Below, one piece after another: positions 18,219 to 27,270 of a DNA stretch of 64,000 bases. The stretch is from JBGAJN01 sp044224905. GTDB lineage: Bacteria > Verrucomicrobiota > Verrucomicrobiia > Limisphaerales > JBGAJN01. The notes under the pieces were generated by a model that was not told where the DNA came from, made no database searches, and saw only the letters and a program-made list of their open reading frames with translations. The stretch spans positions 1,550,001-1,614,000 of the forward strand of contig JBGAJN010000001.1 in NCBI GenBank assembly GCA_044224905.1. Reading direction: 5' to 3'. The translations under genes were made by a program, and so were the position numbers. Positions within the stretch are counted from its first letter, which is position 1. Every line of letters begins with the position of its first letter.

Positions 18219-20903
18219 TTATTGCTTCGCGGGGAGCGGTTGAAAGCGTAGCCAGTTCAGACACGTGTTACCGGTGGCGTCTTCGCGACCGATCTCGATC
18301 GTGAGGCGGCCGTCGGCCACTTCAACATCGACCGTCTTCTCCGCGAATTCCCCGGCGCCAGTTGTTTCGTCGCGTAGTGCGGGCACGCCTTCCACGGTGA
18401 CGTTTTGGCCGGGCTGCGGATTCGTAGCGTCACCGACACAAACGGTCACCCGGTAGCGTCCATCAGGAACGAGGCATTCCCAGACGTCGTGCGTGCGCGT
18501 GAAAATGAAACTCGCTCGCCATTCCCCCACCACACCCGGACGCCGGCGATTACTCGCGCTCAGATCACGACGCCAGCCGAAGCCGCGCTGACCATCGAAT
18601 AGAAGTCCGAAATCATTTTGAAATCCGGAAATCTCCGGCGCCGATTTGTCGGTGAAATGAAACTGCCGCAGCCCGTTCGTGCCGCCGGGGAGCGGATCGG
18701 GCTCACCATCACGATCGGTGCGATGCGCCGGCGCGATTCTTCCTCGGCCCGGCACGAACGGCAACGGATCGTCGAGATCAGGGATCCCGTCGCCATCGCT
18801 GTCGTGTCCCGGAGTGAGATAGCCGGGCGAACTCGGGTGCCGCTCGCCCATTTGTTGGAGCACGTTCCACAGGTGCCGCACGCATTCGGCGCGCGTGAGG
18901 GGCAACGCCCCTTGCTTGCGGAGGCCTTCGCTCGCGGGGAGACCGAGGGCTGTGAGCCGTTGATAAAGCCAGCCCCAAGTCGCATCGGCTTCGGTGGGGA
19001 CATCAGAGTCCGAAATAATCTTCGCGTCGGGCAAAACGGCCCACAGGCGGGCGAGGGTCGGTTCCAGTTCGCGTTGCGTCACAATTTTCCACGGAGAGAA
19101 ATCGAGGCTGTCTTCGTCCGCCTGCCAGATGCCGCGTACGGCGAGCAGGTTGGCGGCTTCGAAATGCGCGTCGTCCGGGGCGAGATCATGCCATGGCCAG
19201 AGCAACACTCCCGGCCCACCACACCCACGCACGAGACGTTGCTGCACTTCACGAACTCGCCCGAAGTTCGTGGCCACGGCCCGCGGCTCAACGCCGTCGC
19301 GCAACGCGATCCACGCCACCGTTCCCGCGGCTTGGCCGACGTGCATCATCTGCCCGTGCAAGCGAAGCGCGGCGCTCACGACGCTACTCATGCCGATGTT
19401 TTTTCCACCGCCAAGCAGGCCATCGCGTTCCACCGGAACCAAACCGCGGAGCGGAAACATTGCTCGATCAGTATCCGTGTGCCAGTTGCGCGACGCGGTG
19501 TGGATGAATTGCCACGGACCCGCCGCATCGCCGCCGTCGAGGAACTTTCGACGCGTCGGATGAAAATCGATGTTGAATTGAAAACCGAACACCGCGTCTG
19601 GCACCATCGCGCTCGCCCATCGAGGCTGGCGATCGGCCGCGCGAATGTCCTGCTCGCGGAGCATGTAGAGCGCTTCGAGGCGCAGGCCTTCGCGCACATA
19701 CACCTTCGGCGGCAACCGATCCGCCGTGCCGAATTCATCCGTGAGTTCCATGTAGCGGAAACTTTCCGGGTAATCACCGACGCGATCATGCACCACGGTT
19801 TGCAAGTGGTAGAACATTCCGAGCGCGTGCTGCTTCGCGCCGTCGAAAACAATTCGTCGCTGAGCGGGCGTCATGTTGACGATGTTCTTTTTGGAGGCGC
19901 CGAGTTCCGTTGCTTCGAGAGCTTCGGCAACCGATTTCGGCAGCGAGAACAGCGGGTAATCCTGCACGGGCCAGTTGAGCAGAACTTTCTCCGTGCCGGG
20001 CGCAAAGCCGTTGTGCCGGCGATCCACGAGGCGACGGTGCGTGTAAACACTTTGATTCGCGACGGAGTAAATTCCCTCCGGATACGAGCTGTCGACGAAC
20101 GGAATCGTCTTGTCCATCGCCGCGAAGCTCCGCGAATCGTAATCGGCCGGACGCGGGATCGTGGAGTCGCGCCCCGTCTCGCGCACGACCAGGCAATAGG
20201 AAATTGGATTCATCTCCGCGCGCTCGGCCTCGGTCACTTTTTCCGGCGCACCGGGTTCGCCGAAACGTGAGCGTTCATCCGGGCCAGCGGAATATTTCGC
20301 GCCGCTCAAGCGGATGACGTCGCCCCAGTCCGAACAATCCACCGTCAACTTCGCGCGCACCGTCAGCGATTTCCGCGAGCCATCGGGATGCGCAAACTCC
20401 ACCGCGGTGACGCGGTTCTTCTCGACCTCGACGCGAACCGGTTCCCACGGGCGCAGAATGCGAATCTGCTTCGAGCCGGCGTCCGCGTAAGGCGCGAGCA
20501 GTTCCTCAAAGATCCGCGCGGCTTCGGCGGGCTCGATCGTCTCGCTGGCGCACACCGCATTTCCTGGACTCGCGACGCCGAACTTCCGCGAGTTAAGCGC
20601 GCGAATGCGTTGAATGACTTCAAGAAAGAGGCCGCTGCGGGGAAAGTTTACGCGCTTGCCACGAACCGTCGTCCACTCGTCTACCGCACCGACCGCCTCC
20701 GCGCTGAACTGGCCGCCAAGCCAGTTGATGTCATTCACCAAAACGATGCGCTTCACGCCAAGCCGCGCGGCCTGTACCGCCGCGGCGCACGCGGATTCAC
20801 CACCGCCAACAATCAGGAGATCCGCCGAGATCGTCTCGGCGGCGGCAGGGAAGCCGACGACGAGCAGGACGACAACGCAGACAAAGCGGGACCAGTGTTT
20901 CAT
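18219..20903 (-). CDS. Secreted FAD-dependent oxidoreductase (FAD_oxidored family) with beta-sandwich tail
   Basis: A signal peptide ('CVVVLLVVGFPAAAE') is followed by a dinucleotide-binding Rossmann motif, 'ADLLIVGGGESACAAAVQAARLG', and 'NWLGGQFSAEAVGAVDEW', the pattern of the PF12831 FAD-dependent oxidoreductases common in Planctomycetota and Verrucomicrobiota. Late family motifs are 'RGLVPVERDGLLGGGKNIGMSSVVSAALR' and 'HGQMMHVGQAAGTVAWIA'. After about residue 735 comes a separate beta-rich domain ('YRVTVCVGDATNPQPGQNVTVEG', 'LTIEIGREDATGNTCLNWLRF') that looks like a malectin-type or related carbohydrate-binding module. The protein is probably periplasmic and acts on carbohydrate or a related substrate. 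The SGNH hydrolase gene lies 18 bases downstream on the same strand side. Confidence 0.82.
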   Translation of the reverse strand: MKHWSRFVCVVVLLVVGFPAAAETISADLLIVGGGESACAAAVQAARLGVKRIVLVNDINWLGGQFSAEAVGAVDEWTTVRGKRVNFPRSGLFLEVIQRIRALNSRKFGVASPGNAVCASETIEPAEAARIFEELLAPYADAGSKQIRILRPWEPVRVEVEKNRVTAVEFAHPDGSRKSLTVRAKLTVDCSDWGDVIRLSGAKYSAGPDERSRFGEPGAPEKVTEAERAEMNPISYCLVVRETGRDSTIPRPADYDSRSFAAMDKTIPFVDSSYPEGIYSVANQSVYTHRRLVDRRHNGFAPGTEKVLLNWPVQDYPLFSLPKSVAEALEATELGASKKNIVNMTPAQRRIVFDGAKQHALGMFYHLQTVVHDRVGDYPESFRYMELTDEFGTADRLPPKVYVREGLRLEALYMLREQDIRAADRQPRWASAMVPDAVFGFQFNIDFHPTRRKFLDGGDAAGPWQFIHTASRNWHTDTDRAMFPLRGLVPVERDGLLGGGKNIGMSSVVSAALRLHGQMMHVGQAAGTVAWIALRDGVEPRAVATNFGRVREVQQRLVRGCGGPGVLLWPWHDLAPDDAHFEAANLLAVRGIWQADEDSLDFSPWKIVTQRELEPTLARLWAVLPDAKIISDSDVPTEADATWGWLYQRLTALGLPASEGLRKQGALPLTRAECVRHLWNVLQQMGERHPSSPGYLTPGHDSDGDGIPDLDDPLPFVPGRGRIAPAHRTDRDGEPDPLPGGTNGLRQFHFTDKSAPEISGFQNDFGLLFDGQRGFGWRRDLSASNRRRPGVVGEWRASFIFTRTHDVWECLVPDGRYRVTVCVGDATNPQPGQNVTVEGVPALRDETTGAGEFAEKTVDVEVADGRLTIEIGREDATGNTCLNWLRFQPLPAKQ

Positions 20904-20921
20904 ATCAGCTTCAACTCCACC

Positions 20922-21620
20922 TCACCGCGGGCGGGTTTTCAATTCACGTAGGACGGACTCGACGACCGTGTCGGCCAGGATTTTATACGCCTCGGACTTC
21001 CAATGAAACTGATCGCCACGCGCGAGTTCGAGCTTCGGCACGAGCAGCGAATAGAAATCATTCACGGGCACGTTCAACTCCTTCATGACTTTTGCCGCCA
21101 TGCGATTATGCTCGATGATGACGTCGTTGATCGCGGGATCGAGTTCGCCCGGCTTGCCTTTGACGGTTACCGGCGTGCTGCTGGCCCAGATGATTTTCGC
21201 CTTCGGCAACTTCGCGCGAATGACCTCGACATACGCCTTGGTCAGCGGCTCGAACGTGCCGTCCTTGATCCGCCCTTTTTGCCAACCGTGCAGTCCCATA
21301 TTAAAATGCACGACGTCGTAGGGACCATTGGCGAGCACTTCGGCGAGGAGTTTGTTGACGTGCTCGGATTGGTTGTAGGGGTTCACCCACGCGTCCACGT
21401 AAGCCTTGCCGCTGAGTGCGGCAATGACGCTCGCGCGATAGCCGTTGAGAATGGAATCGCCGATGAGCAGGACGCGCGGGCGCTTCGTGTCAGAAATCTT
21501 CGCCCGATCGAGCCCCCATCCCTTACCATCGGAATGCAGGCGAACGTCGGCTTCCTGAGCGTGAATGGTGAACAGCGCACTCGTGGCGAGGGCAAGCACG
21601 GCGAGGATGAATGGCTTCAT
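20922..21620 (-). CDS. Secreted SGNH/GDSL-type esterase
   Basis: The start was set at the ATG at 21620 because it opens a clean signal peptide ('MKPFILAVLALATSALFTIHA'); an upstream in-frame start would add 18 non-hydrophobic residues. SGNH block I is 'RVLLIGDSILNGY' with the nucleophile Ser; block III is 'VVHFNMGLHGW', where Asn is the oxyanion residue; and block V is 'ARGDQFHWKSEAY' with the Asp-x-x-His pair. The enzyme is expected to be an extracytoplasmic carbohydrate or acetyl esterase. It is separated from the FAD oxidoreductase start by 18 bases and lies upstream of it on the minus strand, so the two may be co-transcribed. Confidence 0.88.
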   Translation of the reverse strand: MKPFILAVLALATSALFTIHAQEADVRLHSDGKGWGLDRAKISDTKRPRVLLIGDSILNGYRASVIAALSGKAYVDAWVNPYNQSEHVNKLLAEVLANGPYDVVHFNMGLHGWQKGRIKDGTFEPLTKAYVEVIRAKLPKAKIIWASSTPVTVKGKPGELDPAINDVIIEHNRMAAKVMKELNVPVNDFYSLLVPKLELARGDQFHWKSEAYKILADTVVESVLRELKTRPR

Positions 21621-21718
21621 GCCCGCGGAAATTGCCACAGCGGCATCCCGATGAACACGCGGAAATTCGGCCAAGCTTCGCCGCGAGAATCACCGAGGCG
21701 ATTTTCGCACGACAGCCG

Positions 21719-23425
21719 TCATTGCACGATCGGCGCCATCAACTTCCGGTTCATCAAGAGCCCGGCGCGATTGTTAGTAAGGGCAGTCTTCCCGAACTCC
21801 TGAAACTTCTTCAGTTCCTCCGCGCTGAGAAACGCGCCGGCGCGGGCTGCAACGCGGTCGTAAACAGTGTCCAGCATCTTGAGGCTTCGCTCTCCGACTT
21901 CTTCAGAGGCGATGTTGCGGAAGTTCAGCGTGGGCACGACCTGGTAATCGGCGGGCAGGCCGGCCGCGGCGAGCGCCGATTGAATTTCCTCCTGCACCGC
22001 CCTTGAAAGCTGGGTCTTCTTGTCGGCCTTCGCCTCCTTGTCGCCGGTCATGCTTCCCGCAAACTGGTCGGCGGTCAGGGTGGCGGCGAGGTTCCGGGAA
22101 TAGTCCAGATATTGCGCCAAGGCATCCGGTCCAAGCAGCGCCGATAGCTTGTCGCGCATCGTCGCATCTTGCGCGGAAAACAACTGATCCACCTCGGCGC
22201 CGCTCCGCTTGTCGTGCAGCGCCTGCGTGATCACATCAATATTGTCCATGACGTGATCGGCCAGCAAATCGTTGAACTGCCCTTTCAATTCGGGCGTCAG
22301 TTTCAGGCGTTTCGCCAGATCACCGTAAATCATGCTCATGCCCATTTTCTGCTGTTCGCGAATCATCTTCCGGGTTTCGGGATCAGCGGTGATTTTGCTC
22401 AGGGCGCTCTTGCTGCCGAGCGCTTCCTTTTCCCGGCTCAGCGTTCCCACCTGACCGCGCAGCTTGAACACTTCGGTCGGCTGTTTCTTCACGTTGGCGA
22501 GTTCTTCGGTGACCGCGGCCAGCCGCTTCGCGCTGGTGTCGCGCTCGCGTTGCAGTTGCTCGATCTGTCCGGCCAGCGGCGCCTGCTGTTGGTGGAGGGC
22601 TTGGTTTTCCCTGCGCAGGCTTGCGACCTGCGTGGCTTCGTAGATGGCCACGCCAACAGCGGCGGCGATGGCGGCGGTGACAGTAATTTTTTGGAATGTG
22701 GTCATGGCAATGTTTTGGATGACGGTGGCCGTGGTGGCGACAGCGGCAGTAGCGGTCGCGGATGTGGCAAGAGCAGTTCCGGCCAAGGTGGCTGCGGCGG
22801 AAACGGTGGCGGCCAAGCCGACTGGTGCGGCTTGTACAGCGCTCGCAGTAATGCTGACAACAAGTCCGCTCGCGCCGACGGTCACGCCGTGTTGAGCAAA
22901 GAACTCGCGCAGGCGTTCGACCGCACGATTCACGCGCTTCTGGGCGGCTTCATCGCTGACACCGAGGGTTTCCGCCATTTCCCGCGCGGACTTGCGTTCG
23001 AAATAACGAAGCAACAGGGCGTCGCGGTCCGATTCGCTCAAGTCGCCGAGCGCGGCATCGAGCAAGGGCGCGACCTGTTCCCAGACGGCTTCAGGTTGGT
23101 CGGCGAGCAATTCATTCATGGCAGCGGCCTCCTGTTCGCGCACGCGCCGACGAACATCCGTGCGGACGGTTTGTGCGGCGATGTTTTGCGCGGTGCGATG
23201 CAGCCAACCGGAGAGCACGGCGCGGTCGGTGAGCTGGCCGGCGCTTTTCGCGAGGGCGACGAACACGCCTTGCGTTACGTCCTGAGCGAGGTGCGAATCC
23301 CGGACCATGCGTAACGCGGCGGAGTGGACCAGGTCAATGTGTCGGCGCACGAGTTCGCTGAACGCCGCATCAGAGCGATGCTCCGCGTAGGCGACCAACA
23401 GTTGTGAGTCTGATTGGTGGTTCAA
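21719..23425 (-). CDS. ECF-type sigma factor fused to a membrane/coiled-coil/sensor-like tail
   Basis: Residues 1-180 are a sigma-70 ECF factor: region 2 ('AFSELVRRHIDLVHSAALRMVRDSHLAQDVTQGVFVALAK', hallmark 'DVTQGVF') and region 4 ('LSESDRDALLLRYFERKSAREMAETLGVSDEAAQKRVNRAVERL', hallmark 'RYFERKS'). An Ala/Thr/Val-rich stretch follows (about 185-250), then a likely membrane segment near 'ITVTAAIAAAVGVAIYEA', a coiled coil ('ENQALHQQQAPLAGQIEQLQRERD') and a helical C-terminal domain of about 230 residues. The start is a TTG at 23425; a stop lies immediately upstream in frame. Long-tailed ECF factors are frequent in Verrucomicrobiota. The tail may hold the sigma domain at the membrane in place of a separate anti-sigma factor; that is inference. 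Confidence 0.85.
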   Translation of the reverse strand: MNHQSDSQLLVAYAEHRSDAAFSELVRRHIDLVHSAALRMVRDSHLAQDVTQGVFVALAKSAGQLTDRAVLSGWLHRTAQNIAAQTVRTDVRRRVREQEAAAMNELLADQPEAVWEQVAPLLDAALGDLSESDRDALLLRYFERKSAREMAETLGVSDEAAQKRVNRAVERLREFFAQHGVTVGASGLVVSITASAVQAAPVGLAATVSAAATLAGTALATSATATAAVATTATVIQNIAMTTFQKITVTAAIAAAVGVAIYEATQVASLRRENQALHQQQAPLAGQIEQLQRERDTSAKRLAAVTEELANVKKQPTEVFKLRGQVGTLSREKEALGSKSALSKITADPETRKMIREQQKMGMSMIYGDLAKRLKLTPELKGQFNDLLADHVMDNIDVITQALHDKRSGAEVDQLFSAQDATMRDKLSALLGPDALAQYLDYSRNLAATLTADQFAGSMTGDKEAKADKKTQLSRAVQEEIQSALAAAGLPADYQVVPTLNFRNIASEEVGERSLKMLDTVYDRVAARAGAFLSAEELKKFQEFGKTALTNNRAGLLMNRKLMAPIVQ

Positions 23426-23528
23426 TCACCCAATAGTAGCCGCCGACGCCAAAACCGGACAGGCAATCTGAAATAGTTGCGGCGACGGCGCGATAAGTCG
23501 GAAGCGCGATATGGTCTGGCCGGGAATC

Positions 23529-24869
23529 TCAGCGGACGCTGACGCTTTGACTGGGCTTTGATTTGAGGCCCACGCTGTTCAACGCCACCACGCGGTATTC
23601 GTGCTTCCCACCCGGCTTGGCAGATTTGTCGGTGAACTTGAACTCAGGCAACGGTTCCACGCAGGTGTCGCCATAGCTCATGTTCTGAAACAGCGGGCGG
23701 CCGAATTTGTTCTGCGGCTTCTCGGGAACTTGCGCGAGGTCCTTGCCGTCGCGTTGAATGACAAACGCCTTCAATCCACTTTCGAAATCAACGTCAGCGT
23801 CCCACACGAGTTCCACGCCATCGGCCTTCCCGGACGCCTTCAACTTCGTCGGCGCGGGCGGAGGCGTCGTGTCTTCGGTGGCTCCAGTCTTGACGTATTG
23901 CGTCCATGCTTGGGCAAACTGGGCGTTGGGCAACCACGCCAAAGTGTCGGTCGTGATTACATCAGCGGAATATGCGGACGCTGGCTTCGCCTCGTCGCCG
24001 GGCACGGGAGCGAACCACGCGTTCTTCAGGTCGACGGGCTTGAGCTTTTGATCGCGACTGCCTTTGTCCGGCAAACGCATGGCGAGGCAAATATCGAAGA
24101 ACGGAATCGCCAGGTAACGCGAGTCGCCGCACTCGTGACCGGTGCGCGGGTCGGGAGCAAAGCCCGCCGGTGAACCGTGCGCCCGCCAGGTCTTGAACAT
24201 GGCGCGGTCGTTCACGCGCGCCGGCCCGTGGCGTTTGTCAGACTCTTCCTTCACGCCACCGTTGAAGACGAGCGGCACTCCGTAAACGGCTGGCGCCAGT
24301 TCCGGCGCTTTGATCTCACCTTTTTCCCACGCGCCGAAGGCCGAGCCGGAGCGAAACCAGATTGCGACGATACGATCTGGGTGCAGGGTGAGCATCAGGC
24401 TCGACCAAAAGCCGCCGCCAGAATGGCCCCACAGGCACCAGGGAACTTTGTCGAGCTCGGGATGCTTGGACTGCGCGGCGAATTCGTTGAGCGCTCGCAG
24501 AAATTTTTTCTCGGAACCATTTCGCGGGTCGCACCAGAGACGGCAGTTGTCCTTCTCGCCCATTTGATACGACGGCACGAGCAGCGCGCAGTCCCACTTC
24601 TTCGCCAGCGCCTGCCAGTGGAGATCCTTCGCGCCCGGAACGGCGCCTTTCCATGAGCCGACACCGCAGCCGTGCTGATGCACAATCACGCCGCGGATCG
24701 TCTTCACGCCCTCGGGGATCCACATCCGATATGCGACGTCGTAGACGAGTTCGTTCGTGTTCTTCGAGCCGGGGTAAGTGACTTCGAAATAGCTTCCCGA
24801 CGCGAACAGCGATCCCGCGCCGTTGACGAGGCAAACGAGCGCGAATGCGAGCAAACGAATTGGCTTCAT
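23529..24869 (-). CDS. Secreted alpha/beta hydrolase with fibronectin type III-like tail
   Basis: The ATG at 24869 opens a signal peptide ('MKPIRLLAFALVCLVNGAGS'). The catalytic domain has 'GVIVHQHGCGVGSWKGA' near the oxyanion region and the nucleophile elbow 'LWGHSGGGFWSSLM', a Gly-x-Ser-x-Gly motif in an alpha/beta hydrolase fold. The C-terminal ~110 residues ('PPPAPTKLKASGKADGVELVWDADVDFESGLKAFVIQRDG', recognised by 'GVELVWDAD') form a fibronectin type III-like module ending in 'HEYRVVALNSVGLKSKPS'. The enzyme is probably an esterase or a dienelactone-hydrolase relative that works outside the cytoplasm; its substrate is unknown. It lies between the DUF1080 gene upstream and the sigma factor gene downstream, all on the minus strand. 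Confidence 0.8.
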   Translation of the reverse strand: MKPIRLLAFALVCLVNGAGSLFASGSYFEVTYPGSKNTNELVYDVAYRMWIPEGVKTIRGVIVHQHGCGVGSWKGAVPGAKDLHWQALAKKWDCALLVPSYQMGEKDNCRLWCDPRNGSEKKFLRALNEFAAQSKHPELDKVPWCLWGHSGGGFWSSLMLTLHPDRIVAIWFRSGSAFGAWEKGEIKAPELAPAVYGVPLVFNGGVKEESDKRHGPARVNDRAMFKTWRAHGSPAGFAPDPRTGHECGDSRYLAIPFFDICLAMRLPDKGSRDQKLKPVDLKNAWFAPVPGDEAKPASAYSADVITTDTLAWLPNAQFAQAWTQYVKTGATEDTTPPPAPTKLKASGKADGVELVWDADVDFESGLKAFVIQRDGKDLAQVPEKPQNKFGRPLFQNMSYGDTCVEPLPEFKFTDKSAKPGGKHEYRVVALNSVGLKSKPSQSVSVR

Positions 24870-24921
24870 GGCGCGTGAGCGTGCCAGCAACGGCCTTCGA
24901 TGAACACGCAGAAGTTCCGCG

Positions 24922-26274
24922 TCACTTCAACTCGCGGATGTAGAGATTCGCAAATTGAATCGCGTCACCGTGATGTTGCAACGCGATCGGGCCACGCGCG
25001 GCGATGCCGGGCAAACGCGCGCCGTCGATCACGACCTTGCCGTTCAATTCCACCGTAAGCTGTTCGCCCTTCATCGTGATGATGAATCGATTCCATTTGC
25101 CGGGCGCGTTATCGGCTTTGAGCTTGGGCGTCGCGCCGGCGCGGACTTCGGGCGGCAACGCCTTGTCTACCCGATAGCCGTACACCTCGCCCGAACCAAT
25201 CGTCTTGCAGGTGATATTGACCTGCGCCTTCGAACTGCCGCGCAGATAAATGCCGCTGTCGCCGGCAAATGCGGCTTCCTCCATCTTCTTCGATCCGTCG
25301 GCGTTCAGCGCGTCGTCGCCGTTCGGGAGAATGATCTGGAGCTTTTTCGGTGTCGGCTTGTTCGGAAAACGCCAGTCGGCGACCAAAACAAAATCGCCGA
25401 ATTCCTGTTCGCTCCACAGATCCTTCTCTTTGCCTTCGGCCTTGCCGTCGTAAACCAAGTTCCAATTCTGCGCCTTCCAGTGACCTTCCATTCCGGGGCC
25501 AACCTTCCATCCACGCAAATCCACGCCGGTGTAGAGGGGGCGAAAGCCTTCATCCACTGGCGCGGTCAGTTCGGCGGGCGCGCCACTGCTCGGAAGCTCC
25601 TTGATGCGAATATTTCGGAAATCAATCGGCGCGCCTTCCGATTCGAGAGCGAGGTAACCCTTGCGGTAATTGCACTCCTCACCGCCGGAAACTTCGTGAC
25701 CGTTCACGCTCAAGCGCAGCACGCCGTTGGTGCACACGATGCGGTAGTGGTTCCATTCGTTGATGCCCTTGCTGTATTCGCCGGACGGAAAGCTCCGCGA
25801 ACCGTTGTGCCGGCCAAACGGCTTCATCGTCGCGCCGTGGATCGGAAACACATCGCCGTGCGTGGTAAACCACTCGGGCTTCTTGCCGTTCTTCTTTTCG
25901 TAGTCCGTGGCGTAGCCGTGATCGAGCACCTGCACTTCGATCCCGCGCAGAAACGGCACACCGGGCGCGGCGATGGGCGTGCCCCAGATGAACACGCCCG
26001 AGTTGCCACCGTGCTGGAGATGGCGCCATTCGACTTCGAGGATGAAGTTTTCATACTGCCGCACCGTGCGCATCGCGCCGGTGGGTATGCCCGTGCAATG
26101 AATCATGCCATCGCGCACGCTCCACGTTTCCGGGGCGCAATTGGCATTCACCCATCCGGTGAGATCCTTGCCGTTAAAGAGCGGGACGAAACCATCGGCG
26201 TCAGCCGCGCGGGCCGACCCGAGAGCGAGCGCGCCAGCGGCCAATATCGACGAGAGGAACGAATGGATTTTCAT
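24922..26274 (-). CDS. Secreted protein with two tandem DUF1080 (3-keto-disaccharide hydrolase-type) domains
   Basis: After a signal peptide ('SILAAGALALGSARA') there are two copies of the same concanavalin-like domain. Copy 1 begins 'GFVPLFNGKDLTGWVN' and contains 'GGNSGVFIWG' and 'NEWNHYRIVCTNGVLRLSVNG'. Copy 2 begins 'GFRPLYTGVDLRGWKVG' and contains 'GDSGIYLRGSSKAQVN', 'GKWNRFIITMKGEQLTVELNG' and a terminal 'GPIALQHHGDAIQFANLYIRE'. DUF1080 (PF06439) proteins are lamin/laminarinase-like beta-jelly rolls; some hydrolyse 3-keto-glycosides. Most members carry one domain, so this is a duplicated form. An extracytoplasmic role in sugar processing is likely. Confidence 0.88.
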   Translation of the reverse strand: MKIHSFLSSILAAGALALGSARAADADGFVPLFNGKDLTGWVNANCAPETWSVRDGMIHCTGIPTGAMRTVRQYENFILEVEWRHLQHGGNSGVFIWGTPIAAPGVPFLRGIEVQVLDHGYATDYEKKNGKKPEWFTTHGDVFPIHGATMKPFGRHNGSRSFPSGEYSKGINEWNHYRIVCTNGVLRLSVNGHEVSGGEECNYRKGYLALESEGAPIDFRNIRIKELPSSGAPAELTAPVDEGFRPLYTGVDLRGWKVGPGMEGHWKAQNWNLVYDGKAEGKEKDLWSEQEFGDFVLVADWRFPNKPTPKKLQIILPNGDDALNADGSKKMEEAAFAGDSGIYLRGSSKAQVNITCKTIGSGEVYGYRVDKALPPEVRAGATPKLKADNAPGKWNRFIITMKGEQLTVELNGKVVIDGARLPGIAARGPIALQHHGDAIQFANLYIRELK

Positions 26275-26311
26275 TAAGTTGAATTTTCGACGGCGGAACC
26301 AAGTGAACGCA

Positions 26312-26893
26312 TCAAACTAGGATTTCGGATTGTTCTGCGCAGTGATCGTAAAGCTCGCGCAATGCGTGACGGATGTTCCCTTCGTGACGGTTGAACAGAG
26401 CTTCTCGATCGCAGGTAAGCGCGAGATCGCCACGTAAGGTGTCGATCAACTCCCCGAGGAGTTGGGGATTGGTGCGGCAATGAATCAACGTCGGCAGGAG
26501 TCCGGGGCGATGCGACGTAATAATCAAGCCGCCCGCGACGCGGGTCCGGCGCTTGAACATTTGCCACGCAAGGAAGCCGAGCTGCTCCGCGCCGTCGAAG
26601 AGAATCACGTCGCGCCGCGAGAGATCGCGGCAGAAGCGCGCAAGAAAAACGCCGTCGAATGAAGGCTGGAGGTCATCGAGCCGCAGGTGCTTCACGCGAA
26701 AGCCGCGCTCGACCAAGTGCGGCTCGATATCCTCGAGCAGCGTCGTCTTGCCCGCGCCCTCCGGACCTACGATGGCGGCGCGATGATTCAGCGCTTCAAG
26801 TTTGGAAAACAATTCCGGCCATGTGGTGTCGCGCAGCCGGTAGCGAACGCGCAACACGCGATCGGTGGAGAATGGATTGTCGCGGGCTTTCAT
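26312..26893 (-). CDS. P-loop ATPase of unknown role, coupled to the arrestin-like gene
   Basis: The ATG at 26893 overlaps the stop of the upstream gene by one base (TGATG), so I start here rather than at the far upstream end of the open frame, whose extra 85 residues are Arg-rich read-through. The protein (193 residues) has a Walker A motif, 'AIVGPEGAGKTTLLEDI', and a Walker B-like strand, 'RDVILFDGAEQLG'. A sensor-like 'GLIITSHRPGLLPTLI' follows. No further domain is seen. It resembles small AAA/NTPase proteins found beside DUF3592 genes, and the trio here appears to be one transcription unit. The function is unknown; delivery or assembly of a membrane complex is possible. Confidence 0.7.
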   Translation of the reverse strand: MKARDNPFSTDRVLRVRYRLRDTTWPELFSKLEALNHRAAIVGPEGAGKTTLLEDIEPHLVERGFRVKHLRLDDLQPSFDGVFLARFCRDLSRRDVILFDGAEQLGFLAWQMFKRRTRVAGGLIITSHRPGLLPTLIHCRTNPQLLGELIDTLRGDLALTCDREALFNRHEGNIRHALRELYDHCAEQSEILV

Positions 26894-27270
26894 CACTTCT
26901 GATCCACGACGCCTAGAATGATCTCGTGTTCGGTCGGCGATACGATCAACTCCACTCGGGCAGTTTCGTCGCCGGGTTCCAAGACGAGTTCGAGCGCCCA
27001 GACGACGGAGATGAGTTTTCCCGAGAAACTGTACGGAGCCGCCGGCAGCGTGAAACGGAACGGTCGTGCTTCCTCGGCTTGCGGCGCGTCGAAATGTTCG
27101 GTCGTGACCACGCCGACGTCCTGCGTGCCCTTGCCGCGGGTGAACCAAAACAAGCGAAGCTCCGCGGACTTGGGCGCGACATCGCGTTTCCAGCCGACGG
27201 CACCGACGACGGTTTCACCCGGGCGAAAAGTCTTTCGATCTTCCTTGATGGCGATTTTCAGCTGGCTCAT
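26893..27270 (-). CDS. Arrestin-like/Spo0M-like small protein
   Basis: This 125-residue protein begins at the ATG at 27270, which overlaps the stop of the DUF3592 gene as ATGA. It is predicted to be all beta: 'LKIAIKEDRKTFRPGETVVGAVGW' at the start, then 'AELRLFWFTRGKGTQDVGVV' and 'ARPFRFTLPAAPYSFSGKLISVVWALEL', ending 'ARVELIVSPT'. The pattern 'F-x-P-G-E-x-V-x-G' followed by 'PFxFxLPxxPxSFxGxLxxVxWxL' is typical of arrestin-N-like domains in bacteria. It is cytosolic, with no signal peptide. The role is unknown; translational coupling to both neighbours suggests a complex with them. Confidence 0.65.
   Translation of the reverse strand: MSQLKIAIKEDRKTFRPGETVVGAVGWKRDVAPKSAELRLFWFTRGKGTQDVGVVTTEHFDAPQAEEARPFRFTLPAAPYSFSGKLISVVWALELVLEPGDETARVELIVSPTEHEIILGVVDQK

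Noticed and set aside
18618..20270. A 550-residue plus-strand open frame inside the FAD oxidoreductase gene
   Set aside because: It is antisense to a gene with clear family motifs, is rich in Arg/His/Ala as expected from antisense GC-rich codons, and has no domain signal.
24955..26277. A 440-residue plus-strand open frame opposite the double DUF1080 gene
   Set aside because: It mirrors the DUF1080 gene almost exactly and lacks recognisable motifs; the minus strand has the signal peptide and family motifs.
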